Assembly: GCA_965199555.1 (NCBI GenBank)
Contig: CBDASJ010000006.1
Span: forward strand, 186,001-250,000
Direction: 5' to 3'
Length of the DNA stretch: 64,000 bases
Source: LMUY01 sp965199555
GTDB lineage: Bacteria; Pseudomonadota; Alphaproteobacteria; Acetobacterales; Acetobacteraceae
Shown: piece by piece, positions 43,488 through 51,240 of the stretch
How the letters are laid out: each line of letters starts with the position of its first letter
Numbering within the stretch: the first letter of the stretch is position 1
Notes under the pieces: generated by a model
Seen by the model: only the letters and a program-made list of their open reading frames with translations
The model's database searches: none
Told to the model about the DNA's origin: nothing
Translations under genes and position numbers: made by a program

Positions 43488-43540
43488 TGGTGCGGGTGGT
43501 CGGAATCGAACCGACACTCCTTGCGGAACCGGATTTTGAG
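43488..43540 (-). pseudogene. 3' half of disrupted tRNA-Leu(CAA), cut at the anticodon loop
   Basis: The minus strand from 43540 reads CTCAAAATCCGG, then the long variable arm and T-arm (GTCGG TTCGATT CCGAC), acceptor CACCCGC, A and CCA. CTCAAAA is the whole 7-nt anticodon loop. The matching 5' half is at 47343-47381, and the two share this loop as a direct repeat. Joined, they make an unblemished tRNA-Leu(CAA). It is therefore the left end (attL) of the inserted element. Confidence 0.85.
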
Positions 43541-43672
43541 CCGTTTTGAACGAGCTATGCTCCTATACGCTCGACCACGCTGGAGCTGGATATAACGAGC
43601 TAGATCAGTGTCTTAGCTCTTCGTATCCTACGGCAGTCCTCGACGGAACGCGACCCGATCCTCTCTAGCGCC

Positions 43673-43689
43673 GCTCCTATGTGGCTCCT
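43673..43689. repeat. 17-nt element-end repeat, left copy
   Basis: GCTCCTATGTGGCTCCT, identical to 47227-47243 and in the same orientation. It lies 133 nt inside the left core, just upstream of the integrase start. GCTCCTAT also occurs singly nearby (about 43559-43566). The position near both cores suggests an arm-type binding site for the recombinase. Confidence 0.55.
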
Positions 43690-43717
43690 GGAAACCGGGT
43701 CTAGCTAGGAGCCGGAC

Positions 43718-45016
43718 ATGCCTTCCACCAAGCTCACCAAGAACGTCGTCGATACCGCCAGACCCACCAACCGTGACTACGAAATCCGGGACACCATTAT
43801 CCCTGGATTCTTCTGCAAGATAACGCCCGCCGGGCGCAAGACCTTCATGCTCTCGTACCGCACGCCCACGGGCGAGCGGCGCAAGCCGGCGCTCGGCACC
43901 TATGGCCAGATCACCGTCGATCAGGCCCGCAAGCTCGCCCAGGACTTCCTCGCCTCGGTCCGCGGCGGCGCCGACCCTAGCCAGGAGCGCCAAGTTGCCC
44001 GCACGGCTCCGACGATGAAGGATTTGGCGGATCGGTTCATGGTCGAGCACTCGGAGGCGCGGAACAAGCCATCGACCGTCAAGGGCAACCGAGTTACGAT
44101 CAAGGCCCATGTCCTGCCCGCGCTGGGCAAGACCAAGGTCGCCGACGTAAAGCGGTCCGACGTCGCCGACTTGATCGGCCGCCTGCGCGACCGGCCGACC
44201 GCCGCAAACCATTGCCTCTCGCTGCTCCGCAAGATGTTCAACCTAGCCGAGCTCTGGGGCTTGCGGCCGGACGGCACGAACCCCTGCCGGCACGTCAAGA
44301 AATACACCGGCTCGAAGCGCACGCGGCTCATCACCGACGACGAGCTGGCCCGGCTCTACGCCTACCTCGATCATGCGGACGCCGAGGGCCTGGAGCACCC
44401 GCTGCTCACCCTTGCGATCCGGCTGCAGTTCGACTTCGCCGCACGCATGTCCGAGGTGCTCGAACTGCAATGGGATTGGATCGACTTCGCGCATCGCCGG
44501 GTTGTCTGGCCCGACAGCAAGACCGGCGGCATGTCAAAGCCGCTCAGCGCCGAAGCCGCGCTGCTGCTACGCACGGCCCCGCGCTACGCAGGCTCCAAGT
44601 ATATAATCCCGGCGCTTTTCGACGGCTCCAAGCCGATGTCGAAGCACACCTACTGGGCGGGCTGGCGGCGCATCCTGGAACGCGCAGGCCTTCCGCACTG
44701 CGGGACGCACGCTGTCCGGCACCGGGCGGCCACGGACATCGCCAACTCCGGGGTGCCGGTGAAGGTCGGCATGGCGCTCACCGCTCACAAGACGGTCACG
44801 ATGTTCATGCGCTATGTCCACACCGAAGACGATCCGATCCGGCAGGCCGCGGAGACCGTCGCTTCGCGCAGGCGCATCGTTGTGCGGGGCGCGGCATCGC
44901 CAACTGAAGGTGGCTTGGCCGCCTTGTCCCGGCGCAGCTCAGGATCGCGTTTCTCTGTCCGCGCCTCGCCCTCGGCGATGGCGCCCTCGAGATCCTCGAA
45001 CCCGAGCTGCAGCTGA
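43718..45016 (+). CDS. tyrosine recombinase (phage-type integrase) with aberrant C-terminal tail
   Basis: A 432-residue integrase. The N-terminal arm-binding DUF4102 domain (MPSTKLTKNVVDTARPTNRD, then PGFFCKITPAGRKTF) is followed by a core-binding domain and a catalytic domain. The catalytic domain carries Arg in FAARMSEVLELQWDW, H-x-x-R in THAVRHRAATD, His in ALTAHKTVTMFM and Tyr in RYVHTED. Homology stops around VASRRRIVV (near 44880). The last 40 or so residues are read from antisense IS66 sequence, because an IS66 insertion removed the original stop. The catalytic residues are all present, so activity is possible. Confidence 0.88.
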   Translation: MPSTKLTKNVVDTARPTNRDYEIRDTIIPGFFCKITPAGRKTFMLSYRTPTGERRKPALGTYGQITVDQARKLAQDFLASVRGGADPSQERQVARTAPTMKDLADRFMVEHSEARNKPSTVKGNRVTIKAHVLPALGKTKVADVKRSDVADLIGRLRDRPTAANHCLSLLRKMFNLAELWGLRPDGTNPCRHVKKYTGSKRTRLITDDELARLYAYLDHADAEGLEHPLLTLAIRLQFDFAARMSEVLELQWDWIDFAHRRVVWPDSKTGGMSKPLSAEAALLLRTAPRYAGSKYIIPALFDGSKPMSKHTYWAGWRRILERAGLPHCGTHAVRHRAATDIANSGVPVKVGMALTAHKTVTMFMRYVHTEDDPIRQAAETVASRRRIVVRGAASPTEGGLAALSRRSSGSRFSVRASPSAMAPSRSSNPSCS

Positions 45017-45552
45017 CCCTCGGGCAAGCGCTCGGAGCGGGCGCCGAACTGCATGCGCTTCAGCTTCAGCAGCAGGTGGTGCAGGCGCTCGTTGTGCGCC
45101 AGCAGCGCGTCGCGCTCCGCAGTGACGGCGTCGCGCTCCACAGCAATGACATCCCGCTCGGCCGCCGCGCTGTCGCGTTCGGTGATCGCGGTGTCGCGCT
45201 CCGTCAGCGTGGCCAGCAGGAGCGCACGCAAGGCGGCAGCTCCTTTGAACGCCGTAGCGAACGCCTTCTGAAACTTCTTGAGCGTCTGGAGGCCGTTGAT
45301 ATCCCGCCCCGCCGGACTGTTGGCCTTGACGTCGGGATGGATCACCGCGTCCCAGCGATCAAGTTCGTCCAAGGCGATTCCCTTGTAGATCTCGAGGGTG
45401 ATGTCCGGTTTTCCCGCCGCGGCGCGGCGCTGGCCGGCGGGCGATTGAGCCTGTGCCGCATCGCCCGCGACGAGGGCCGCGGCGGCTGCGGTCGTTCCTG
45501 CCAGGATGGTTCGGCGCGAAAGGGGCGAAGCGGGGGTGATGCCTTGGTTCAC
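44812..45552 (-). pseudogene. chimeric frame: truncated Tat-exported SnoaL-like protein fused to an IS66 TnpC fragment
   Basis: This 246-residue frame starts at GTG 45552. Residues 1-35 look like a Tat signal (LSRRTILAG and an Ala-rich core). Residues 50-103 (LEIYKGIALDELDRWDAVIH, GLQTLKKFQKAFATAF) resemble a SnoaL/NTF2-like domain that breaks off early. From about residue 105 (45240) to 213 (44913) the text is IS66 TnpC: ERDALLAHNERLHHLLLKLK, RMQFGARSERLPEGQLQLGF, EKRDPELRRDKAAK. The final part overlaps the integrase gene on the other strand. It is probably a by-product of an IS66 insertion and deletion, not a working protein. Confidence 0.7.
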
Positions 45553-45984
45553 GTGACCTCCAGATTCGGGCGAGGTTGCGGCCCGTGACTGTGAAATGGC
45601 CCGGCAAGATCCACCTCGGTAGCGGTGCCAAGGTTGCTTCTTTCGTTCCCTACGGTCCGCAATGTGGGGAGCTGGGGGCTGGTGCGGCCGGATCGTCTGG
45701 GTCGCGCCGTCGTTCACGCAGAGCTGCACTGCGGAGCCACCATGGCGGATCGCAGCTTTGCAGAGCCTGTTTGGGTTGGGCGGCCTGTTACGCCATCTAC
45801 GTCCGAGATCGGCCCGGCCTGTTGTGTTGGTCTGCTAGCGATTGTCGGCACTGGCCCAGCCGCGTCTTCATGAGCGCGTCTGGCGGCCGCGAACCATTGA
45901 GCCGGGGCGTCCCAAAGCCTGCGGAGTTCCGCGACTGATCAGCCGCGGGCGCTCATAGCGCGCTGCAGCGCCATGCCGCTGGCG
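45553..45984. other. 432-nt stretch without a supported gene
   Basis: The interval lies between the start of the SnoaL-like fragment and the end of the LysR gene. Short open frames exist on the plus strand (for example 45625-45873) but have no recognisable domain, no clear ribosome site and mixed base composition. It may hold the promoter of the truncated SnoaL-like gene. I see no tRNA, hairpin or repeat that I would defend. Confidence 0.4.
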
Positions 45985-46941
45985 TCATCTTGAGATGCCG
46001 ACGCGGCCGCCAACTCCGGGCTGTTCCGTCCGGCATCGCCTCTCGTCAAGGGTAGCTGCTACGAAGTCGATGAACACCCGCACCTTGGGGGCGAGGTGGC
46101 GGTTCGACGGAAACAGCACCGATATGGGCGGACCCTCGGCCGCGTACTCGGGCAAGACCTCCACGAGCTGACCGGATCGCAGATATGGCTCCGCCATGTA
46201 GGTGTGAAGCTGGACGAGGCCGGTGCCCGCAAGACCGGCGTCGATGATGACGTCGTTGCTGTCAAAGGCCAGGGTCCCGGCGACTTCTTTTGCGAAAGCC
46301 GTGCCGTCGCCGGGAGAAGCGAACCTCCACTTCACCTGCGAGGACCCGCCTTGCGGCACGCGTCCGATGCAGTCGAAGTTGTCCAGGTCTGCCGGAGTCT
46401 GCGGCGCGCCATGCGCCCCGACATAAGCGGGAGCGGCGCACACGATATAGCGGACAGTGCCGACGCGCCTGACCATCAGCCGAGAGTCCCGTGGCTCGCC
46501 GATCCGCACTACGGCGTCCAGGCCTGCCTCGATCAGATCGGTTAGCTGGTCGTTGAAGGATGCCTCCACACGCAGTTTGGGATAGCGGCTCGTCAGCGTT
46601 CCAAGCGCAGGCGCAATCTTCATCCTGCCGAGCGCCGCTGGAAGTTCGACCTTCAGAACGCCGGCCGGGCTTGCAGCGCGCTCGCGCATCGACTGCTCGG
46701 CGTCGTCCAGTTCGGCCAATACCCGCCCGCACCTCTCGAAGAACCAGCGTCCTTCGTCGGTCAAGCTCAACGCACGTGTCGTGCGTTGGAATAGGCGGAG
46801 TTGCAGTCGCTCCTCCAACTTCGCGACGCTCTTGCTTACGGCGGAGGCCGAGACGCCAAGCGCCTTGCTGGCGCTGGCGAAGCTGCCCAGTTCCGCGACC
46901 CGCACGAACGCGAGGATGCTACCAAGTCTGTCCGTTGCCAT
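45985..46941 (-). CDS. LysR family transcriptional regulator
   Basis: A 318-residue regulator. The N-terminal winged helix-turn-helix is FVRVAELGSFASASKALGVS, then ASAVSKSVAKLEERLQLRLF, and RTTRALSLTDEG. The effector domain continues from about residue 90 to 300 (GVLKVELPAALGR, ADLDNFDCIGRV). It resembles the DsdC/TrpI-like clade that often controls a divergent oxidoreductase; here the neighbour upstream is tRNA and the nearest gene downstream is the truncated SnoaL-like one. It belongs to the cargo of the tRNA-Leu element. Confidence 0.92.
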   Translation of the reverse strand: MATDRLGSILAFVRVAELGSFASASKALGVSASAVSKSVAKLEERLQLRLFQRTTRALSLTDEGRWFFERCGRVLAELDDAEQSMRERAASPAGVLKVELPAALGRMKIAPALGTLTSRYPKLRVEASFNDQLTDLIEAGLDAVVRIGEPRDSRLMVRRVGTVRYIVCAAPAYVGAHGAPQTPADLDNFDCIGRVPQGGSSQVKWRFASPGDGTAFAKEVAGTLAFDSNDVIIDAGLAGTGLVQLHTYMAEPYLRSGQLVEVLPEYAAEGPPISVLFPSNRHLAPKVRVFIDFVAATLDERRCRTEQPGVGGRVGISR

Positions 46942-47076
46942 GCGCCTCGCCGAGCCGATCCCTTCGTAGGTACTGCGAAGGGCTGCCGGGCCACTGCGGG
47001 ATCACCCCCTGCTTACCCGCCTCAAACGCAAAGGGCCGGGTAAACACCCGACGCTACCATAAATACCTGAAACAGC

Positions 47077-47120
47077 TGGAGCGGGCGGAGGGATTCAAAC
47101 CCTGACCCCAACCTTGGCAA
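47077..47120 (-). pseudogene. 3' half of a tRNA-Gly(GCC), cut at the anticodon loop
   Basis: The minus strand from 47120 reads TTGCCAAGGTTGGGGTCAGG, then GTTTGAATCCCTCCGCCCGC and TCCA. TTGCCAA is the 7-nt anticodon loop of a glycine tRNA with anticodon GCC; the rest matches the 3' half of that tRNA with about three changes from the sequence I remember for alphaproteobacteria. The 5' half is absent from the window. It ends 9 nt before the intact tRNA-Leu, at the same structural point where the tRNA-Leu gene was cut. Confidence 0.65.
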
Positions 47121-47128
47121 CAAAGAAG

Positions 47129-47213
47129 TGGTGCGGGTGGTCGGGGTCGAACCGACACTCCTTGCGGAACCGGATTTTGAATCCGGCGCGTCTACCAATT
47201 CCACCACACCCGC
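47129..47213 (-). tRNA. tRNA-Leu (anticodon CAA), intact copy inside the element
   Basis: Acceptor GCGGGTG/CACCCGC, anticodon stem CCGGA/TCCGG with loop TTCAAAA (anticodon CAA), a long variable arm as expected for Leu, T-arm GTCGG TTCGACC CCGAC, discriminator A and encoded CCA. It differs from the disrupted host copy at loop position 32 (T for C) and two T-loop positions (CC for TT). It is therefore not a simple rejoining of the two halves and must supply the Leu(CAA) function lost by insertion, unless another copy exists elsewhere. Confidence 0.93.
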
Positions 47214-47226
47214 ATTGAGCCGCTTG

Positions 47227-47243
47227 GCTCCTATGTGGCTCCT
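47227..47243. repeat. 17-nt element-end repeat, right copy
   Basis: GCTCCTATGTGGCTCCT, identical to 43673-43689. It lies between the intact tRNA-Leu and the right core, 100 nt from the core. The segment that follows (47298-47345) is AT-rich, as attachment-site arms often are. Confidence 0.55.
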
Positions 47244-47342
47244 AGCCGATTTCGGCCCGTTTGGGGAGACCCATTCAGCACCGGGCTAAGCGCCTGTATT
47301 CACAGTAGAAAAATAAATCCTCTAGAACCAACACAAACCCCT

Positions 47343-47381
47343 TTTTGAGTCCGGCGCGTCTACCAATTCCACCACACCCGC
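47343..47381 (-). pseudogene. 5' half of disrupted tRNA-Leu(CAA)
   Basis: The minus strand from 47381 reads GCGGGTGTGGTGGAATTGGT, then AGACGCGCCGGA and the loop CTCAAAA. This is the acceptor 5' strand, D-arm and 5' anticodon stem of tRNA-Leu. It completes the 3' half at 43488-43540 when joined at the loop. It marks the right end (attR) of the element. Confidence 0.85.
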
Positions 47382-47460
47382 GCGATGGCCGACATGCGGC
47401 TCATCGGATCGGTTGATGCCACAGATGCCGGGCCATCGTCCAGAGTGCCCAGTGGCGGGC

Positions 47461-49746
47461 TCAAGCATCACGCCGGGCCTCGGCAATGCCGCGCCACACG
47501 CGTTCCGGCGTCAGCGGCATGTCCAGATGGGTCACGCCCAGCGGCGCCAGCGCGTCCAGCACCGCCGCGACCACCGCCTGGGGTGCCGCAATTGCACCGG
47601 CCTGCCCGGCGCCCTTGACGCCCAGCGGGTTGGCGCCGGTCGGCACGCCGTGCAGGTGGATGTCCAAGGCCGGCAGATCGGCGGCGTGCGGCACCGCGTA
47701 ATCCATGTAGGAGCCGCTCAGCAATTGCCCGGTCGCCGGGTCATAGACCGTTTGTTCCATCAACGCCTGGCCGATCCCCTGCGCCACGCCGCCCTGGACC
47801 TGGCCAACCAGCAGCATCGGGTTGACGGCGGTGCCGAAATCGTCGGCGGCGGTGTAGCGTAGGAGGCTGACCGCGCCGGTTTCCGCGTCCACCTCCACCT
47901 CGGCGATGTGGCAGCCGTTCGGGAAGGTGATGCGGTCGAGTAGGGTCCAATGGTAGCTGTCGAGCGGTTCGTCGGCCGAAGCGGCGCCGCGGGCGACTTC
48001 CAGCAATCCGACGCTGCGCTCCCCCACGCTGAACCGGCCGGCGGCGAAGCCGACCTCGTCCACGCCGGCCTGCAACAAGCGCGCTGCCACCGGGCGCGCC
48101 TTGGCCAAGACCAGCCCGATTGCGTCCACCAGGGCCGCGCCGCCCATGTGCAGGGAGCGGGCGCCGCCATGGCCGTTGCCGTCGCGCACCAGCCGCGTGT
48201 CGGCCTGCACGAACTCGAACGCGTCCAGCGGCAGGCCCAGCCGGTCGGCGGCGACCTGCGGGAAGCTGGTTTCGTGCCCCTGCCCGTTCGACTGCGTGCC
48301 CAGATGCAACGACACCCGGCCGTCCGCACGGAAGCGGATCTCCGCGCCTTCGTTCGGTGCGCCGCGGGCGGTTTCCAGGAAGCAGGTGATCCCCAGCCCG
48401 CGCAACCGCCCCACACCTGCGCTGGCCTGCCGCCGGGTGTCGAAGCCGGCCGCGTCGGCGGCATGCAGCGCCGGGTCGAGATTGGCCGCGAACCGGCCGC
48501 AATCGATCGTGGTCGCCATCGCGGTGCGGTGGGGGAAGTCGCGCAGCAGGTTGCGGCGGCGCAGCGCCACCCGGTCGGTGCCCAATCGGCGCGCCGCCTC
48601 GTCCACCAGCCGTTCCAGCAGGTAGTTCGCTTCCGGCTTGCCCGCGCCGCGATACGCGTCCAGCGGCACGGTGTTGGTGAACGCCCCCCGCACCGACATG
48701 AACACGGCGGGAATGGCATAGCCGCCGCCCATCGCGTTGCCCGGCGCGGTGGTGGAGCTGCCGGGGCCGCCGGTGGACATGCCGGCGCCGAGGTTGGCCA
48801 CGGTCGCCACGTCTAGCGCCAGGAACCGCCCGGTCGCGTCCAGCCCGAGCCGCGCCCGGGTGAAATTGTCGCGGCCATGCGCGGTGGCCAGGAAATCCTC
48901 GCCATGGCCGGACGCCCAGCGCACCGGGCGGTTGAGCTGCCGCGCCGCCCACAGCAGGGCGATGTACTCGGGATACACCGGGTTCTTCACCCCGAAGCCG
49001 CCGCCGACATCCGGGCTCGCCACCTGGATGCGCTCGGGCGAAACGCGGAACACCGCATCGGCAAGGTCGCGGCGGATGCCGTGCACCCCCTGCCCGCTCA
49101 GCGTCAGGATGAGCGTGTCCGTTGCGGGCTCATACGTCGCCAAGGCGCCGCGATGTTCCAGCGGCGCGACGATGATGCGGTTGTTCACCAGTTCGAGTTC
49201 GACCACGTGCGCCGCGCCAGCCAGGGCGGCGGCCACCGCCCCCTGGTCGCCCTTGTGGAAGCGGAAGGCGAGGTTGCCCGGCACGTCGTCCCACAACAGC
49301 GGCGCGCCCGGCGCCAAGGCCGCCACCGCCTCCACCACGCAAGGCAGCGGCGCATAGGCGACGTCCACCGCCTCGGCCGCGTCCTGCGCCGCCGCGGCCG
49401 TCGCGGCCACGGCGAACGCCACCGGCTCACCCACGTAGCGCACCCGGTCGGTGGTTAGCGCAGGCCGCGGCGGGACGTGCATCGGCCCGTCCGTGGCCAC
49501 GGTGGCCGAGCACGGGATCGGCCCCAACCCTGCGAGGTCCGCCGCCGTGAACACGCCAGCCACGCCGGGCAGCGCACACGCCGCGGCGGCGTCGATCCCG
49601 AGCAGCCGGGCATGGGCGTGCGGCGAGCGGACCATGTGCAGGAACAGCGCACCCGGCGCTGCGATATCCGCCACGTAGCGCCCGCGTCCCACGAGGAAGC
49701 GTTCGTCCTCCCGCCGCCGCAGCGACTGGCCGATCAACCCGGTCAT
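47461..49746 (-). CDS. xanthine dehydrogenase/CoxL-family molybdopterin-binding subunit
   Basis: A 761-residue large subunit of the molybdenum hydroxylase family. SLRRREDERFLVGRGRYVAD is the usual N-terminus, VGGGFGVKNPVYPEYIAL and AYRGAGKPEANYLLERL are cofactor and active-site loops (AYRGAG is the form II CoxL type), and QSNGQGHETSFPQ is the third. At the C-terminus the expected GVKGxGEAG reads GVKGAGQAG, with Gln at the position of the catalytic Glu. No FAD or Fe-S subunit gene is adjacent. The start at 49746 (MTGLIGQSL) is chosen over a longer unsupported frame. Confidence 0.88.
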   Translation of the reverse strand: MTGLIGQSLRRREDERFLVGRGRYVADIAAPGALFLHMVRSPHAHARLLGIDAAAACALPGVAGVFTAADLAGLGPIPCSATVATDGPMHVPPRPALTTDRVRYVGEPVAFAVAATAAAAQDAAEAVDVAYAPLPCVVEAVAALAPGAPLLWDDVPGNLAFRFHKGDQGAVAAALAGAAHVVELELVNNRIIVAPLEHRGALATYEPATDTLILTLSGQGVHGIRRDLADAVFRVSPERIQVASPDVGGGFGVKNPVYPEYIALLWAARQLNRPVRWASGHGEDFLATAHGRDNFTRARLGLDATGRFLALDVATVANLGAGMSTGGPGSSTTAPGNAMGGGYAIPAVFMSVRGAFTNTVPLDAYRGAGKPEANYLLERLVDEAARRLGTDRVALRRRNLLRDFPHRTAMATTIDCGRFAANLDPALHAADAAGFDTRRQASAGVGRLRGLGITCFLETARGAPNEGAEIRFRADGRVSLHLGTQSNGQGHETSFPQVAADRLGLPLDAFEFVQADTRLVRDGNGHGGARSLHMGGAALVDAIGLVLAKARPVAARLLQAGVDEVGFAAGRFSVGERSVGLLEVARGAASADEPLDSYHWTLLDRITFPNGCHIAEVEVDAETGAVSLLRYTAADDFGTAVNPMLLVGQVQGGVAQGIGQALMEQTVYDPATGQLLSGSYMDYAVPHAADLPALDIHLHGVPTGANPLGVKGAGQAGAIAAPQAVVAAVLDALAPLGVTHLDMPLTPERVWRGIAEARRDA

Positions 49747-49961
49747 CAGCCCGAGGTCGACTGGTTCAGTGCCCGGTGGGAATGGCGCGGGCCGGAATGC
49801 AGGATGGCAAATGGCATGCACGCAAACTCCCGCGCGGTCGGCGAATGGTGCGGCGTCGCGCACCGCCGGGTCAATGCACGTGCCGGGCTCGACAGTGGCG
49901 GCCTGTTCGTGCGCAGGTAGGCCGCCGGGAAGGTCCAAGAACGGACGACGCGCCAGCAAGG

Positions 49962-51122
49962 GTGACCGCCGGAGATGCCGAAACGACCGCTTCGCCCGAG
50001 GCGCGCCCGTTGACCGACGACCTGTTCCGCTGCCCGGACCTGCTGGTCCGCAGGGTCGCCCCGTTCGGCGGCACGTGCTGCGTGGTCACGTTCGACTCGT
50101 TCACCGACCATCGCACGCTGGATCGGCCGGGTTTCGGCGAACAGTTCTTCAGGATCAATGAGATCGACGCCTTCCATGTGATCCCGCGGGAGAACCGCTG
50201 GTATGATCATCTGGAGATGGCGGCGGCCATGGCGGCCGTGCACGCGGCGACGCGCGGCTACGATCGCGTGGTGACATATGGCTCCAGCATGGGGGCGTAC
50301 GCCGCGATCCGGTTCGCCGGGCTGGCCGGCGCCCATGCCATCCTGGCTTTGTCGCCGCAATTCTCCATCCATCCCGGCACCGTCCCCTGGGAACGGCGAT
50401 GGGCCGCCCAGGGCATGCGATACGATCCGCATTGGGAGCGGGAGCTGCCGGCCCCAGCCGTGGACGACGCCTGCGTCGTGTTCGATCCGACCGGATTGGA
50501 CGCCCGGCACGTCGCCAAGCTTGCCCGCTTCTTCCCATGCCAGGTGATCGGCATGCCGAATGCCGGCCATCCGGTCACCGGCTGCCTGGCGGAAATCGGG
50601 CTGTTGCAGCCGCTGGTGTTGGGGATATGCCGCGGCGACCTTGACCGCCCGCGGTTCTGGTCGACGGTGCTCGAACGGCTGCCGAACTCGTCGCAATACG
50701 TCGCCACCCAAGCCAAGCGCATGCCGCCGTGGCGGCAGCAACGCCGCGTGGCGCTGATGCAGCGGGCCGTGACGCTGGCGCCGAAAGACCCCGCCATCCA
50801 TCGCGGCCTGGCGGTCGAGCTGCGCAAGGCCAGGCGGTTCACCGAAGCGTTGGACATGCACCGGCAATCCTTGGCGCTGTCGCCGGGTCAGCCGAACCTG
50901 ATGCTGGAGTATAGCTTCACCTTGGAGGCCAGCGGCGACCTCGCCGGCGCCATCGCGGTGCTGGAGGACATCCATCGCCGGGCCAACGGGCAGCCGATCT
51001 ACCAACACCATCTGGACGGCATGAAACAACAGCTCGCCCTGGGCTCCGCGTCGGCGCTGCGCCGGGCGGGCACACGGCTCCAGCGATTGCTGCGCGGGCG
51101 GAGCCACGCCCCTTCGGCGTAG
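49962..51122 (+). CDS. alpha/beta hydrolase-like protein with C-terminal TPR region
   Basis: A 386-residue protein of unknown role. The first 230 residues look like an alpha/beta hydrolase: VVTFDSFTDHRTLDRPGFGE, then VVTYGSSMGAYAAIRFAG with the nucleophile elbow G-S-S-M-G, and a late His in MPNAGHPVTGCL. The C-terminal 130 residues are helical with TPR-like units (VTLAPKDPAIHRGLAVELRK, ALSPGQPNLMLEYSFTLEAS). The start is probably GTG 49962. It is followed on the same strand by the phytanoyl-CoA dioxygenase-like gene, and both face away from the molybdopterin enzyme. Confidence 0.65.
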   Translation: MTAGDAETTASPEARPLTDDLFRCPDLLVRRVAPFGGTCCVVTFDSFTDHRTLDRPGFGEQFFRINEIDAFHVIPRENRWYDHLEMAAAMAAVHAATRGYDRVVTYGSSMGAYAAIRFAGLAGAHAILALSPQFSIHPGTVPWERRWAAQGMRYDPHWERELPAPAVDDACVVFDPTGLDARHVAKLARFFPCQVIGMPNAGHPVTGCLAEIGLLQPLVLGICRGDLDRPRFWSTVLERLPNSSQYVATQAKRMPPWRQQRRVALMQRAVTLAPKDPAIHRGLAVELRKARRFTEALDMHRQSLALSPGQPNLMLEYSFTLEASGDLAGAIAVLEDIHRRANGQPIYQHHLDGMKQQLALGSASALRRAGTRLQRLLRGRSHAPSA

Positions 51123-51240
51123 CGCGAAGGTGGCGGTGATGGCGCGCTGTCAATTCGGCGTGCCGGCTGATAAAGCCACGCGACAGGCGGCCCTGCGCCC
51201 GGGTAAGCGAGTGGCGGAGCTTGCGCCGAAATCGAGGCAG

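Larger units (their letters stand above)
43541..47349. mobile_element. integrative element inserted in the tRNA-Leu(CAA) anticodon loop
   Basis: The element is about 3.8 kb. It is bounded by the 7-bp core TTTTGAG at 43534-43540 and 47343-47349, which is the anticodon loop of the target tRNA. It contains a tyrosine recombinase close to its left end, 17-nt repeats near both ends, an IS66 fragment, a truncated SnoaL-like gene, a LysR gene, a tRNA-Gly half and an intact tRNA-Leu(CAA). The right end (47280-47345) is AT-rich. The content looks decayed, so it may no longer move. Two tandem or nested insertions cannot be excluded. Confidence 0.7.

Noticed and set aside
45625..45873. 82-codon plus-strand frame in the gap before the LysR gene
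   Set aside because: There is no recognisable domain, no clear ribosome site, and frames of this length are expected by chance at this GC content.
47022..47207. Minus-strand frame beginning MVELVDAPDSKSGS
   Set aside because: It is the conceptual translation of tRNA-Leu, a well-known false call. The folded tRNA explains the sequence.
43488..47381. A trans-spliced split tRNA of the archaeal type
   Set aside because: The halves lack complementary flanks and separate promoters, they share a 7-bp direct repeat as in site-specific integration, a recombinase lies between them, and an intact copy is present.
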